From positions 18,435-82,434 of the forward strand of contig PDTB01000023.1 in NCBI GenBank assembly GCA_002748665.1: a stretch of DNA of 64,000 nt. Reading direction: 5' to 3'. Position numbers and translations under genes: made by a program. The notes beneath the pieces were generated by a model. That model had not been told where the DNA came from and made no database searches. It was given only the letters and a program-made list of their open reading frames with translations. This DNA is from Dethiosulfovibrio peptidovorans (GTDB lineage: Bacteria; Synergistota; Synergistia; Synergistales; Dethiosulfovibrionaceae). This document shows positions 34,174 through 43,433 of the stretch, piece after piece; within the stretch, counting starts at the first letter, position 1, and each line of letters opens with the position of its first letter.

Positions 34174-35280
34174 ATGATTGACGATTTACTCAGCCAAGAC
34201 GAGATCAACGCGTTGTTGGATGGTCCTGCCGAGGACAACGCTGTTGTGCCTTTGACTCAACCCCAGCTTCGTGCCTTAGAGACCCTCAGCGAAATATTCG
34301 TGGGCGCTATGTCCAGCGTGGTGGGGATGCTGGCAGGACGTGAGGTGTTGGTCTCCGTGGACGAAATAGGCGAAAAACCTCAATCTCAAATTCCCGAGAG
34401 TACGGAGGGGGATCGCCAATTGGTGTTCACCGTATATTGTGATGGGTTTGACGATGCTCCTGTGGTTATGGTTATGTCCGAGGTCGGTGTGCTCATGCTG
34501 GCAGATCTCATGATGGGAGGTGAGGGGAAAGAACTTCCCGATGAGGCCAATGAGCTGTTCGTCAATGCGGCTCAGGAGGGACTGAGTCAGGTCGTAGGCG
34601 CTGCCATGACCGCTTTAAGCGGGACTTTGAAGGGGCGTCGAGTTATGCCCACTGACCCTGGAGCGGAGATTGTTGGAGAGAGTGAATGGTTCCCCCTCTT
34701 TTCATTGCCGACTGAGGAGATGGTGTGGACTGCCCGAATGGCCGTTACTATTGAAGCTTTGGAGCCGTTTCCCTGTGTTCTAGTGATGCCTTCTTCGGCG
34801 GCTGTAGCTTTTGCTGATGCTCTTTTGGACGTTGAGGTTCCTCAGGATCAGGAGTCCCCTGTCCCTGATGCCCCGGCGGCGGCTCGGGCTGAAATCCCTC
34901 AACAACAGGTACAGACTCAGCCTCAATTTCAGTCTCAAGCGCAGCCCTTATCTCAGGTTGATGTTCGTCCAGCTCAATTCTCCCCGCTTCTGGCTCCTCA
35001 GGTTGGAGAGCAGCTTCCGTCAAATATCGGCTTGATCGTCGATATTCCCGTTCGTATTACCGTTGAACTTGGTAGGACGAGAAAAAGTGTGGGAGAAATT
35101 CTGTCTTTTGCGCCCGGTTCCGTGATAGAATTAGAAAAAATGGCAGGAGAGCCTGTGGACGTTTTAGTCAACGGGAAACCCATTGCCAAGGGTGAAGTCG
35201 TGGTAATCGACGAGAACTTCGGTGTTCGAGTTACCGAGATCCTCAACATGGGTGGGAAGATCCAAACGATCAGCTCGTAA
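34174..35280 (+). CDS. fliY: Flagellar motor switch protein FliY (FliN type)
   Basis: A FliN-class switch protein of the FliY type. The 368 residues have an N-terminal LLSQDEINALLDG motif (like FliM, a CheY-P docking segment), two CheC-like repeats (about 30-220), a Gln/Pro-rich linker (about 230-275) and a C-terminal SpoA/FliN domain (VDIPVRITVELGRTRKSVGEIL...VLVNGKPIAKGEVVVIDENFGVRVTEI in parts). In the CheC-like repeats the ExxN phosphatase pairs are not evident: the corresponding stretches read ETLS/SEIFV and QEGLS. It may therefore bind CheY-P without removing its phosphate. ATG three bases after fliM. Confidence 0.93.
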   Translation: MIDDLLSQDEINALLDGPAEDNAVVPLTQPQLRALETLSEIFVGAMSSVVGMLAGREVLVSVDEIGEKPQSQIPESTEGDRQLVFTVYCDGFDDAPVVMVMSEVGVLMLADLMMGGEGKELPDEANELFVNAAQEGLSQVVGAAMTALSGTLKGRRVMPTDPGAEIVGESEWFPLFSLPTEEMVWTARMAVTIEALEPFPCVLVMPSSAAVAFADALLDVEVPQDQESPVPDAPAAARAEIPQQQVQTQPQFQSQAQPLSQVDVRPAQFSPLLAPQVGEQLPSNIGLIVDIPVRITVELGRTRKSVGEILSFAPGSVIELEKMAGEPVDVLVNGKPIAKGEVVVIDENFGVRVTEILNMGGKIQTISS

Positions 35281-35324
35281 TGAACGAGACTGTTTTGAAG
35301 TAGGAGAGGAACAGGAGGGGCATA

Positions 35325-35684
35325 ATGGCGACGGTTCTTATCGTTGATGACGCAGCTTTTATGAGGATGATGTTGAAGGATATCCTCACCAAGAACGGTT
35401 TTGAGGTTGTCGGAGAGGCAGAAAACGGTCAGGTAGCTGTGTCCATGTATAAGGAAACGACTCCCGACATCGTGACTATGGATATAACCATGCCCGAGAT
35501 GAATGGAATTGAGGCGGTGAAGGCCATCAAGTCCGTCAATCCGGATTGTCGGGTGGTTATGGTAAGTGCCATGGGTCAGCAGTCTATGGTAATTGAGGCT
35601 ATCCAGGCAGGGGCGAAGGATTTCATAGTGAAGCCTTTCCAGCCGGATAGGGTTGTTGATGCTCTCAATAAGGTTCTGGGGTGA
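35325..35684 (+). CDS. cheY: Chemotaxis response regulator CheY
   Basis: Single receiver domain of 119 residues. It has the acidic pair in LIVDDAAFMR, the phospho-acceptor Asp in IVTMDITMPEMNG (~54), the Thr/Ser switch in VMVSAMG and Lys in FIVKPFQ (~104). CheA would phosphorylate it, and CheY-P binds FliM and FliY, encoded just upstream. AGGAGGGG before the ATG. Confidence 0.97.
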   Translation: MATVLIVDDAAFMRMMLKDILTKNGFEVVGEAENGQVAVSMYKETTPDIVTMDITMPEMNGIEAVKAIKSVNPDCRVVMVSAMGQQSMVIEAIQAGAKDFIVKPFQPDRVVDALNKVLG

Positions 35685-35700
35685 TTGGAAGGTCCTTTCC

Positions 35701-36072
35701 TTGTTTGCTAAGCCTCGGCTCTCGTCGGCGTGGATAAGTGTAGTCGTTTTTATTTTATGCTGTGGTCCGGCTTGGGCGGCAGACGGTTCCTTGTCTTTGA
35801 GGGCATATTTGACAAAGGTCCTTTTGGGCGTAGTCCTTCTTGGATGTGTTGGCTTTCTCCTCGTTCGCTGGGGGCCTAAGCGTTTTCGGGCTTCGGGGAA
35901 TGGACTGGAGGTCTTGACGTCTCTGTCCTTGGGCAGAGGCGTTCTTTATGTGGTTCGTTGTGGCTCCGAGGTGATCCTGCTTGGAGAAAGCAGGGGTGGT
36001 TTGATCATGCTTCGGCGTTATCCGCTGTCTCAATGGGAGCAATCTCATGAATCGACGGATTCTGCTCTGTAG
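35701..36072 (+). CDS. fliO: Flagellar biosynthetic protein FliO
   Basis: A 123-residue membrane protein that helps assemble FliP in the export gate. A signal-peptide-like segment (ISVVVFILCCGPAWAADG) and one membrane span (VLLGVVLLGCVGFLLVRW) are followed by a cytoplasmic SH3-like FliO domain (LEVLTSLSLGRGVLYVVRCGSEVILLGESRGGL in parts). TTG at 35701 is chosen with TTGGAAGG upstream. It overlaps fliP by 26 bases. Confidence 0.85.
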   Translation: MFAKPRLSSAWISVVVFILCCGPAWAADGSLSLRAYLTKVLLGVVLLGCVGFLLVRWGPKRFRASGNGLEVLTSLSLGRGVLYVVRCGSEVILLGESRGGLIMLRRYPLSQWEQSHESTDSAL

Positions 36073-36814
36073 TTTTTTGTTCCTGATCTGTGTCGGATTC
36101 GTCTCCGATGCCTGGGCTCAGCCGACGCTGCCTGTCCCTCCGGCTTCCGTAATAAAAGCGACCGTGCAGGGAGCTACGGCTCCCAGGGATGTCTCAACTA
36201 CGCTTCAGATCGTGGCGCTTCTCACGATCCTCAGTGTGGCTCCTGCGATTTTGCTCATGGTAACCTGTTTTACCAGACTGATCGTGGTTTTGGGGTTCGT
36301 TCGACGGGCTCTTGGTTTGCAACAGACGCCGCCCAATCAGGTGATCGTGACGTTAGCTCTGTTTTTGTCCCTGTACATCATGGCCCCGACCTGGGAGCAG
36401 ATGTACACGCAAGGTCTGGTGCCCTATATGAACGAAAAAATAGGAACAGCTGAGGCCTGGGAACGGTCGATCACTCCTCTGCGTACGTTTATGCTCGCTC
36501 AGACACGGGAGGAGGAACTCTCTCTCATGGTCTCCATGTCTGGGATGAAGCGTCCAGAGAATGCAGGTGATATTCCGAACCAGATTTTGCTGCCTGCTTT
36601 TATGCTGAGCGAGCTTAAGTCGGCGTTTCAGATGGGAATCGTGATATTCATTCCATTCATCGTTGTCGATATGATTATCGCAAGTGTCCTCATGAGCATG
36701 GGGATGATCATGCTTCCACCTATGATGATCTCTTTGCCTTTCAAAATTTTGTTGTTTATCATGGCCGATGGATGGGATCTCGTTGTCGTCAGCCTCATTC
36801 GGAGCTTCCAGTGA
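36047..36814 (+). CDS. fliP: Flagellar export gate protein FliP
   Basis: Core subunit of the FliPQR export gate. The 255-residue protein has a cleavable signal peptide (LLCSFLFLICVGFVSDAWA), a periplasmic loop and four membrane spans with family blocks MVTCFTRLIVVLGFVRRALGLQQTPPNQV (parts), LLPAFMLSELKSAFQMG and GMIMLPPMMISLPFKILLF. ATG inside fliO. Very well conserved. Confidence 0.97.
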   Translation: MNRRILLCSFLFLICVGFVSDAWAQPTLPVPPASVIKATVQGATAPRDVSTTLQIVALLTILSVAPAILLMVTCFTRLIVVLGFVRRALGLQQTPPNQVIVTLALFLSLYIMAPTWEQMYTQGLVPYMNEKIGTAEAWERSITPLRTFMLAQTREEELSLMVSMSGMKRPENAGDIPNQILLPAFMLSELKSAFQMGIVIFIPFIVVDMIIASVLMSMGMIMLPPMMISLPFKILLFIMADGWDLVVVSLIRSFQ

Positions 36815-36842
36815 CCGTAGAGGGATGAGGGGAGGTGAGGCT

Positions 36843-37112
36843 GTGGAGATCCTCAGCGTCAATGATATGCTGGTCCAGGCCATCAAGGTTTCCCTGATGG
36901 CCTCGCTCCCAATCCTCATCGTGGCTATGATCGTCGGTCTTATCGTCGGTATTTTGCAGACGGCTACGTCCATTCAGGAGCAGACGCTCTCTTTTGTTCC
37001 GAAGATCGTGGCTATCATGACGGCCTTGCTTTTGATGGGACCATGGATGTTTGGAGTGGTGGGCCAGTTGGCTCGGGATTTGCTGGGACAACTTGATCGG
37101 TTTGTCAGGTGA
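36843..37112 (+). CDS. fliQ: Flagellar export gate protein FliQ
   Basis: An 89-residue two-span membrane protein (spans about 15-38 and 52-75), with the family blocks VSLMASLPILIVAMIVGLIVG and QATSIQEQTLSFVPKI (TATSIQEQTLSFVPKI here). GTG at 36843 follows GGGAGGTGAG. Stop overlaps the start region of fliR. Confidence 0.96.
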   Translation: MEILSVNDMLVQAIKVSLMASLPILIVAMIVGLIVGILQTATSIQEQTLSFVPKIVAIMTALLLMGPWMFGVVGQLARDLLGQLDRFVR

Positions 37113-37906
37113 TGGGGGCCATGATGGACTATGATGGGCTTTCTCAAATCCTGCCGCTGTATTTTTTGGTGTCCATGCGGTTTCTCGGTATGCTGTTCAC
37201 CGCCCCTGTTTTCCTGGCGTCATCGGTACCGGCTCCTTTTCTCTTTTGGCTCTCGTTTTTTTTAACGGCTGTGACGGTCCCTCTGTTGCGTGGGGCTATG
37301 CTGCCGTCGCTTCTTTTTTCTGGCGTTCTGCCTCTGTTTCTTGCTATGGGGCGGGAGCTTCTTGCCGGTGGATTTATAGGTTTTGTCGCTTCGGCTCCTT
37401 TTTATGCTCTTCAGGTTTCTGGTCGTATGATCGGAACCCGAATGGGGCTGGCTATGGTCAACGTCCTTGATCCCATCACCCAGAATCAAAGCTCAATCGT
37501 GGGTCAGCTCCAACTTTTGGTGGGCTTATGGTTTTTCCTCTACTGGAACGGGCATCTGCTTCTGGTTCGGACCTTGATAGAGAGTTTTCGTCTTTTACCC
37601 GCAGGGGGGGGCCATCTGTGGGTATCCTCCGATCTGGAACTTCCCCAGTGGTTAGGGCGGATATTCGTTATTGCCTTTAAGTTTTCAATCCCCTTCTATG
37701 GTGCGTTGCTTTTGGCCGATATTGGTCTGGGTTTTTTGGCCCGGACGGTTCCTCAGATGAACGTCTTTATCTTGGGGCTCCCTCTGAAGGTCGGGTTGGG
37801 ACTGTTTCTTTTGATGGTACTCCTTCCCGTGGTGGTCGAGCTTGTTCATGGCCAGATTGAGCCTTTTTTAAGGATGGCACTTGGTAACCTGTCGGGATGG
37901 CTGTGA
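37109..37906 (+). CDS. fliR: Flagellar export gate protein FliR
   Basis: A 265-residue polytopic membrane protein with six or so spans and the family blocks RFLGMLFTAPVF, GRMIGTRMGLAMVNVLDP and NVFILGLPLKVGLGLFLL. It completes the export gate with FliP and FliQ. The first codons are GTG (37109), ATG (37112); either may start. It overlaps flhB by ten bases. Confidence 0.96.
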   Translation: MMGAMMDYDGLSQILPLYFLVSMRFLGMLFTAPVFLASSVPAPFLFWLSFFLTAVTVPLLRGAMLPSLLFSGVLPLFLAMGRELLAGGFIGFVASAPFYALQVSGRMIGTRMGLAMVNVLDPITQNQSSIVGQLQLLVGLWFFLYWNGHLLLVRTLIESFRLLPAGGGHLWVSSDLELPQWLGRIFVIAFKFSIPFYGALLLADIGLGFLARTVPQMNVFILGLPLKVGLGLFLLMVLLPVVVELVHGQIEPFLRMALGNLSGWL

Positions 37907-38991
37907 CGTTTTTTCTCAATCTTCAGTTTTTTGCCGAGGAAAAAACTGAGCCGGCAACTCCTCGAAAACGCCGTAAGGAACGTGAAGAGGGGCGGGTGGC
38001 CAAGAGTCAGGATCTGGGTGCTGCTACGGTTATCGTTGCTGGGTTGCTTATGATGGTTCTCTTCGGTGGGTGGATTTTTGGCCATATTTCCACTCTTACG
38101 GAGGATCTGATTACCTTTATGGGGGACGAGGCTCTCTGGCAGGATGGATGGTTCGACGCCATTGCCCATCGCTGTGTCGATGCTTTTGCTTTGGCGATTG
38201 TCCCCGTGAGTTTAGCTTGTTTTGTGATGGCTTTGGCCGTTTCGGTGGCCCAGGTGGGGTTTACCATGACCTCTAAGCCTTTGATCCCCAAGATGGATCG
38301 GTTCAATCCTGTATCGGGGTTGAAGAAGGTCATATCGCTTCGATCTCTTGTGGAGCTCGTGAAGGGGCTTCTGAAGGCTCTGGTTTTGGCGTTGATGCTC
38401 TATGCTGCCCTTCGAGGTGATCTAAGGGATCTGGTTCAGGCAATACACTATCCCCTGTATCCCGCAACGTCCCTTTTGTTGTGGCGACTGTGGTTTCTGA
38501 GCTTGAAGATGACACTTTTGCTCCTGGTGATTGCCGTCTTCGACTGGTCCTATCAAAAATGGGAGTTCGAGAAAAATATCCGGATGAGCAAGCAGGAGAT
38601 AAAAGAGGAGTATAAGCAGATGGAGGGCGACCCCCTCATCAGGCAAAAAATTCGCCAGAAACAGCGAGAGATGGCTCGCCGTCGAATGATGGCCGATGTT
38701 CCCAAATCCGATGTGGTTATCACAAACCCGACGACCTTGGCGATAGCTCTCCAATATGACCGGGGGAAGATGAGCGCTCCGGTTGTTCTGGCAAAGGGGA
38801 AGGGGTTCGTTGCCCGTCGGATCAAGGAGATCGCACGAGAGCATGGGGTCCCGTTGGTGGAAAATAAGCCTCTCGCGTGGGCTCTTTTCGAGGGAGTCGA
38901 GGTTGGTGACTCCATCCCCGAAAATCTGTATCGAGGGGTAGCCGAAGTTTTAGCTTTTATCTATGGCTTAAAGAAGAAATTAGATCATTAA
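37897..38991 (+). CDS. flhB: Flagellar export switch protein FlhB (with NPTT in place of NPTH)
   Basis: FlhB sits beside the export gate and switches substrate class after hook completion. The 364-residue protein starts FFAEEKTEPATPRKRRKEREEG, has four membrane spans and a cytoplasmic tail from about residue 220. The self-cleavage site, NPTH in nearly all family members, reads N277-P278-T279-T280 (codons AAC CCG ACG ACC). The Asn-Pro bond is kept but His is replaced by Thr. The tail then follows the family (APVVLAKGKG, REHGVPLVENKPLAWALF, YRGVAEVLAFIY). No frameshift or stop is present. A paralogous tail-only protein is encoded at 1528-1815. Confidence 0.97.
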   Translation: MAVTFFLNLQFFAEEKTEPATPRKRRKEREEGRVAKSQDLGAATVIVAGLLMMVLFGGWIFGHISTLTEDLITFMGDEALWQDGWFDAIAHRCVDAFALAIVPVSLACFVMALAVSVAQVGFTMTSKPLIPKMDRFNPVSGLKKVISLRSLVELVKGLLKALVLALMLYAALRGDLRDLVQAIHYPLYPATSLLLWRLWFLSLKMTLLLLVIAVFDWSYQKWEFEKNIRMSKQEIKEEYKQMEGDPLIRQKIRQKQREMARRRMMADVPKSDVVITNPTTLAIALQYDRGKMSAPVVLAKGKGFVARRIKEIAREHGVPLVENKPLAWALFEGVEVGDSIPENLYRGVAEVLAFIYGLKKKLDH

Positions 38992-39068
38992 AATCCTAGA
39001 TGCTAGGGCTTTTTTCGGTACAGTGCCGGGATAATGGCTTTTCAGCGATAGTACGGGAGGACTTGACA

Positions 39069-41165
39069 ATGGCAGAAGAGCGGGTCTCTGTAATCGAGAG
39101 GATGCTTCGATTTTCAGACGTGGGCATAGCGATGCTGATGGTCTTGGTCGTTGTCATGATGATTATTCCTCTGCCCACGTGGTTGCTTGATGTTCTTCTG
39201 ACGCTGAATATAACGTTTGGTGTTGTCGTGTTGCTCGTGACTTTTTATGTCAACCAGGCCTTGGAGATATCCTCGTTTCCGTCGATTTTGTTGATTGTCA
39301 CCCTGTTTCGACTGGCTCTGAATGTCTCTACAACTCGTCTGATTCTCCTCAAGGGATACGCAGGAAGTATTATCTCTTCGTTTGGAAATTTTGTTGTTGG
39401 GGGGAATTACGTTGTGGGTGCTGTGGTATTTCTCATCTTGGTGATTATTCAGTTTTTGGTGATCACCAAGGGGGCTGAGCGAGTGGCCGAGGTGGCTGCT
39501 CGTTTTACCTTGGATGCCATGCCGGGAAAGCAGATGGCCATCGACGCTGACTTGAACGCTGGTCTTATTGATGAGCTGGGAGCCAAGGAACGTCGACGTA
39601 CGATCCAACGAGAGGCCGATTTTTATGGAGCTATGGATGGTGCCTCCAAATTTGTCAAAGGAGACGCCATCGCTGGGTTGATCATCACGATTATAAATAT
39701 CCTGGGGGGGTTGGCCATTGGTGTTTTTCAGCGAAATATGTCTCTGGCGCAGGCTGCGGGAGTTTATAGTCTACTGACCGTCGGCGACGGTTTGGTGTCC
39801 CAGATTCCCGCTCTGTTGTTTTCTACGGCTACAGGTATCATCGTGACCAGAGCCGCCGGAGATTCCAGTTTGGGGCGGGATGTTTTTTCGTCCTTCACCC
39901 GATATCCTCGTCCGCTGATGATCGGTACGGCCCTTTTGTTCGGGTTTGCCTTGGTACCGGGGTTGCCTACGTTTCCCTTTTTGATGCTTGGAGCTTTCCT
40001 TGCCCTTATGGCCTACGGAGTGTACAGAGAGGCCGTCACTCAAGAGGCTTCTGCGGGAGGGCGGGGTGTTGAAAGCGATGTGCCCGGAGAGGTGGCGCAT
40101 GATGAAGAGGGGGGAAGAGGCCCGACGTCACCGGAGGAGGTCATGAGGCTTTTGGCGGTGGACCCTATGGAGATGGAGATCGGGTATGCAGTGATCCCCC
40201 TGGTGGACCCCTCTCAGGGGGGTGATATGCTGGATCGTATTAGCACCATACGAAAGCAGATGGCTATGGATATGGGGTTAGTCGTTCCGTCCATACGAAT
40301 CAGGGATAACATTCAGCTGAAGCCCACCGAGTACCTCATCAGGGTCAAGGGGGCTTTGGAAGGTCAGGGTGAGCTCATGCCCGAGCATTACTTGGCCATG
40401 GATACGGGGAATGTCTCTGATGAGGTCGTTGGGGTGCCGACCACAGAACCGGCTTTTGGTCTTCCTGCTTTGTGGATTTCTCCAGAGCTTCGTGATCGAG
40501 CTGAAGCTGGAGGGTATACTGTGGTGGATGCTCCGTCTGTTTTGGCAACTCACCTGTCCGAGATTATCAAAGCCCATGGTGCCGACTTGATCACCCGTCA
40601 GGAAGTTCAAAAGCTTGCGGAGATGGTCAAGGAGAATAACGCCGCTGTGGTGGATGAGATGCTCGGGGTTCTGGGACTTGGCGATATACAAAAAGTTCTT
40701 CAGAATCTGGTATCAGAGCAGATTCCCATTCGGGATCTTGTGACGGTGTTTGAGACTTTGGCCGATTACGGTCGTTTGTCCTCTTCTGTGGATTATCTCA
40801 CCGAGCGGGTTCGGGAGAGTCTGGCCCGGATCATCTCCCTCAGGCTGAAAGAAGATGACGTCATTACGGTGATGACGCTGTCTCCTACGTGGGAGCAGAA
40901 GATTCGAGATGCTTTGGATGGCGATTTGGTGAAGGGCTGGCGACTGAATATGGATTCTCGGGATATATCCAAACTGGTTGCTGCCGTGTCGGCCAAGTCG
41001 GAGGATGTTATCCTTCGAGGAGGGGCGCCTATCCTTTTGGTGAGTCCTGATGTCCGATTAATCGTTCGTCGGCTTCTGGAATCGTCGTTGCCGAGTCTTT
41101 TAGTTGTATCCTATAATGAAATAACCCAGGGTATCGATATCCAGTCGTTAGGGATGGTGGAGTGA
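39069..41165 (+). CDS. flhA: Flagellar export protein FlhA
   Basis: Central export-gate protein with a nine-subunit cytoplasmic ring. The 698-residue protein has eight membrane spans (residues ~15-310) with the FHIPEP-like block SSFPSILLIVTLFRLALNVSTTRLIL (parts) and the loop AIDADLNAGLIDE near 160-172. A linker of about 45 charged residues (Gly/Glu-rich, about 335-360) leads into a cytoplasmic domain that binds export chaperones. ATG at 39069 after GGGAGGAC. Its stop overlaps flhF by four bases. Confidence 0.97.
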   Translation: MAEERVSVIERMLRFSDVGIAMLMVLVVVMMIIPLPTWLLDVLLTLNITFGVVVLLVTFYVNQALEISSFPSILLIVTLFRLALNVSTTRLILLKGYAGSIISSFGNFVVGGNYVVGAVVFLILVIIQFLVITKGAERVAEVAARFTLDAMPGKQMAIDADLNAGLIDELGAKERRRTIQREADFYGAMDGASKFVKGDAIAGLIITIINILGGLAIGVFQRNMSLAQAAGVYSLLTVGDGLVSQIPALLFSTATGIIVTRAAGDSSLGRDVFSSFTRYPRPLMIGTALLFGFALVPGLPTFPFLMLGAFLALMAYGVYREAVTQEASAGGRGVESDVPGEVAHDEEGGRGPTSPEEVMRLLAVDPMEMEIGYAVIPLVDPSQGGDMLDRISTIRKQMAMDMGLVVPSIRIRDNIQLKPTEYLIRVKGALEGQGELMPEHYLAMDTGNVSDEVVGVPTTEPAFGLPALWISPELRDRAEAGGYTVVDAPSVLATHLSEIIKAHGADLITRQEVQKLAEMVKENNAAVVDEMLGVLGLGDIQKVLQNLVSEQIPIRDLVTVFETLADYGRLSSSVDYLTERVRESLARIISLRLKEDDVITVMTLSPTWEQKIRDALDGDLVKGWRLNMDSRDISKLVAAVSAKSEDVILRGGAPILLVSPDVRLIVRRLLESSLPSLLVVSYNEITQGIDIQSLGMVE

Positions 41166-42505
41166 ACATGAGGGTAACTCAGCAGATTACCTACGAAGCC
41201 AAGGACAACGCAGAGGCGATTCGTATCGCCTCTGACCGTTTGGGTCGGGACGCAGTCATCCTCTCAACTCATACTGTGAGCAAGGGGGGCTTCTTGGGCT
41301 TTTTTGCTAAATCAGCTCTGATGGTGACTGCGGGCCTTCTGGAAGAAGATGTGCCACCTCCTGCTGCACAAAAAGGGGTCAGCGGTCATATCCAGGCTTT
41401 TCAGCGGCTTTTGGATGACCGGCAGAGGATTTTTTTGCCTTCACCACAGGACGACTCTGGGGTTGTCGAGGCGACGACATCGCATCGCTCCGATGAACAG
41501 GACCTTCTTGAACTCTCTGCAAACAGCACTGCTTTATCTCGCCCTGCTGTGTTATCGCAAAAAGTGGCTCAGGCATATGGAAAAACCGGGAGTGATGCCT
41601 CACGCGAGGCCAGTCTGTTTCAGGATGTGGAACAAATTCAGAAAACGTTGGCTATGGTCCTTGAAAGGCTTGATCAAGACCAGGAGCCTTCGTTGACCCA
41701 ATCGTCTGGGCCGTTGTCCACTGTTGACGAAAAAAATCTCGATGAAGAGGACGTTTCCCATTGGCGGGATCAACTTATAGATGCCGAGATGACCGTCCCC
41801 TTTGTGGATGATCTCCTATCCCGGTTTCGTGCGGAGGCGAACGGTCGTGAGTTTTTGCCGTGGCTTCAATCTTTGATCAAGACTCCCTATGTTTCTGTCG
41901 CTGATGCTCTGGGTGGAGGGCGCGTTATGTTTATCGGTCCCACTGGTGTGGGAAAGACAACGACAATAGCCAAGTTGGCAGCTGTGAACGCTCTCTGGGA
42001 AGAGCGTCGTGTCTTTTTGGTTACAGCCGATACGTATCGAATCGCTGCGGTGGAACAACTGCGAACGTACGCCAAGATTTTGGGGGTCCCCGTAGAGGTT
42101 GTTTTCGAGGCTGAAGATCTGAAAAAAATCCGGGAGAAGCCTGGTGCTGATCTTATTTTGCTTGATACGGCGGGACGCAGTCAGAAGGATGTTCATCGAA
42201 GCGACGAGTTGTGTTCTCTGTATGAGGCTTTTTCTCCTGAAAGTGTTCATTTGCTTTTGTCTGCGAATGCAAAATATAGAGATATGCTCAACGTGGTGAA
42301 AGGAATGAACCATATTCCCATCACCAGTTTGGTTTTTACCAAGCTCGATGAGACCGTCAGCCTTGGTCCTGTTTTGGAGCTTGCGTTGAGTTTTCAGCTT
42401 CCCCTATCCTTTTTTGCCGTTGGGCAGAATGTACCTAACGATATAGAAGTAGCCTCGTCGTCCAGATTGTTGGAGATGGCTCTTGACGGGGGCTTTCATG
42501 TCTGA
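41162..42505 (+). CDS. flhF: Flagellar GTPase FlhF
   Basis: SRP-type GTPase that sets flagellar number and place. The 447-residue protein has an N-terminal basic B domain (TQQITYEAKDNAEAIRIASDRLGRDAVILST in parts), a long variable linker (about 60-210) and the NG domain: P-loop [18 protein letters not shown] (~257), DTAGRSQKD (~337), and TSLVFTKLDET (~388). GTG start; an ATG lies two codons downstream. It overlaps flhG by eight bases. Confidence 0.96.
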   Translation: MNMRVTQQITYEAKDNAEAIRIASDRLGRDAVILSTHTVSKGGFLGFFAKSALMVTAGLLEEDVPPPAAQKGVSGHIQAFQRLLDDRQRIFLPSPQDDSGVVEATTSHRSDEQDLLELSANSTALSRPAVLSQKVAQAYGKTGSDASREASLFQDVEQIQKTLAMVLERLDQDQEPSLTQSSGPLSTVDEKNLDEEDVSHWRDQLIDAEMTVPFVDDLLSRFRAEANGREFLPWLQSLIKTPYVSVADALGGGRVMFIGPTGVGKTTTIAKLAAVNALWEERRVFLVTADTYRIAAVEQLRTYAKILGVPVEVVFEAEDLKKIREKPGADLILLDTAGRSQKDVHRSDELCSLYEAFSPESVHLLLSANAKYRDMLNVVKGMNHIPITSLVFTKLDETVSLGPVLELALSFQLPLSFFAVGQNVPNDIEVASSSRLLEMALDGGFHV

Positions 42506-43433
42506 TGTTCGTCCGACAGAGGTGATGGATCAGGCGGCAGATTTACGTCATCTCGTGTCGTCTATTTCAAAAAAGTCACCAGTCAGTTGTTCCAGGGCTT
42601 TACGTACTATCGCTGTGGTTGGAGGAAAGGGCGGAGTCGGTAAAAGTAACCTCTCAGCTAACGTCGCCATTGCTTTGGCTCAGGCAGGACAAAAGGTGGC
42701 TTTGTTCGACGGGGATATGGGGTTGGCCAATGTTGATATACTTTTTGGTGTTCACCCGCCCTGTAACCTGATACACTTGATCCGAGGCGAACGATCAATT
42801 CAAGAAATTATGTTCGATTTGGGAGAAGGTTTGTCTTTGATACCGGGAGGTTCGGGTGTCGAAGAATTGGCTAATATGGAAGAGCCTGAGCGAGATCGCC
42901 TTATTAACCAGTTGAGTGATTTAGAGTCCTTGGTGGATGTAGTGGTAGTCGACACCGGAGCAGGAATCCATAAAAATGTCCTGGCTTTTGCCTCTGCAGC
43001 CGATACAGTTGTCTTGGTGACAACTCCAGAGCCCACCTCTATCCGAGATGGGTATAGCCTTTTGAAGGCTTTGGTGCTTGCCTCAATGGGGAAGCTGGAT
43101 GTTCAACTTGTAGTCAACATGACTTCATCGGATAAGGAGGCCCAGTCGGTCGCAAGCAGGATTTGTTTCGTTGCCGACCAGTTCCTCCGGCTTAATGTTG
43201 GCTACGCTGGTTTTGTGGTATCAGATCCTAGAATTCCTGAAGCCGTCTGTGCCCGTAGCCCCTTGCTTCGCTGTTCTCCTCATTCTCCTGCAGCTCAGTG
43301 TTTCCGTAAGGTGGCTTCCCAGCTTGTCGAAGGCGGTGTATACAAGAAGTCCCCCTCACACCGTGGTTTGAAGGGCTTTTTTTCCAGACTTTCCCGTCTC
43401 TGGGGAGCGGATATGGAGAGAGGTAGACCGTGA
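42498..43433 (+). CDS. flhG: Flagellar number regulator FlhG (YlxH, MinD-like)
   Basis: MinD/ParA-type ATPase that limits flagellar number and helps place the C ring together with FlhF. The 311-residue protein has an N-terminal tail (MDQAADLRHLV, the DQAxxLR motif that can activate FlhF), the deviant Walker A VVGGKGGVGKSNLSANVA (~38), DGDMGLANVDILFG (~72) and VVVDTGAG (~150). ATG at 42498 after GACGGGGG. Confidence 0.95.
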   Translation: MSDVRPTEVMDQAADLRHLVSSISKKSPVSCSRALRTIAVVGGKGGVGKSNLSANVAIALAQAGQKVALFDGDMGLANVDILFGVHPPCNLIHLIRGERSIQEIMFDLGEGLSLIPGGSGVEELANMEEPERDRLINQLSDLESLVDVVVVDTGAGIHKNVLAFASAADTVVLVTTPEPTSIRDGYSLLKALVLASMGKLDVQLVVNMTSSDKEAQSVASRICFVADQFLRLNVGYAGFVVSDPRIPEAVCARSPLLRCSPHSPAAQCFRKVASQLVEGGVYKKSPSHRGLKGFFSRLSRLWGADMERGRP

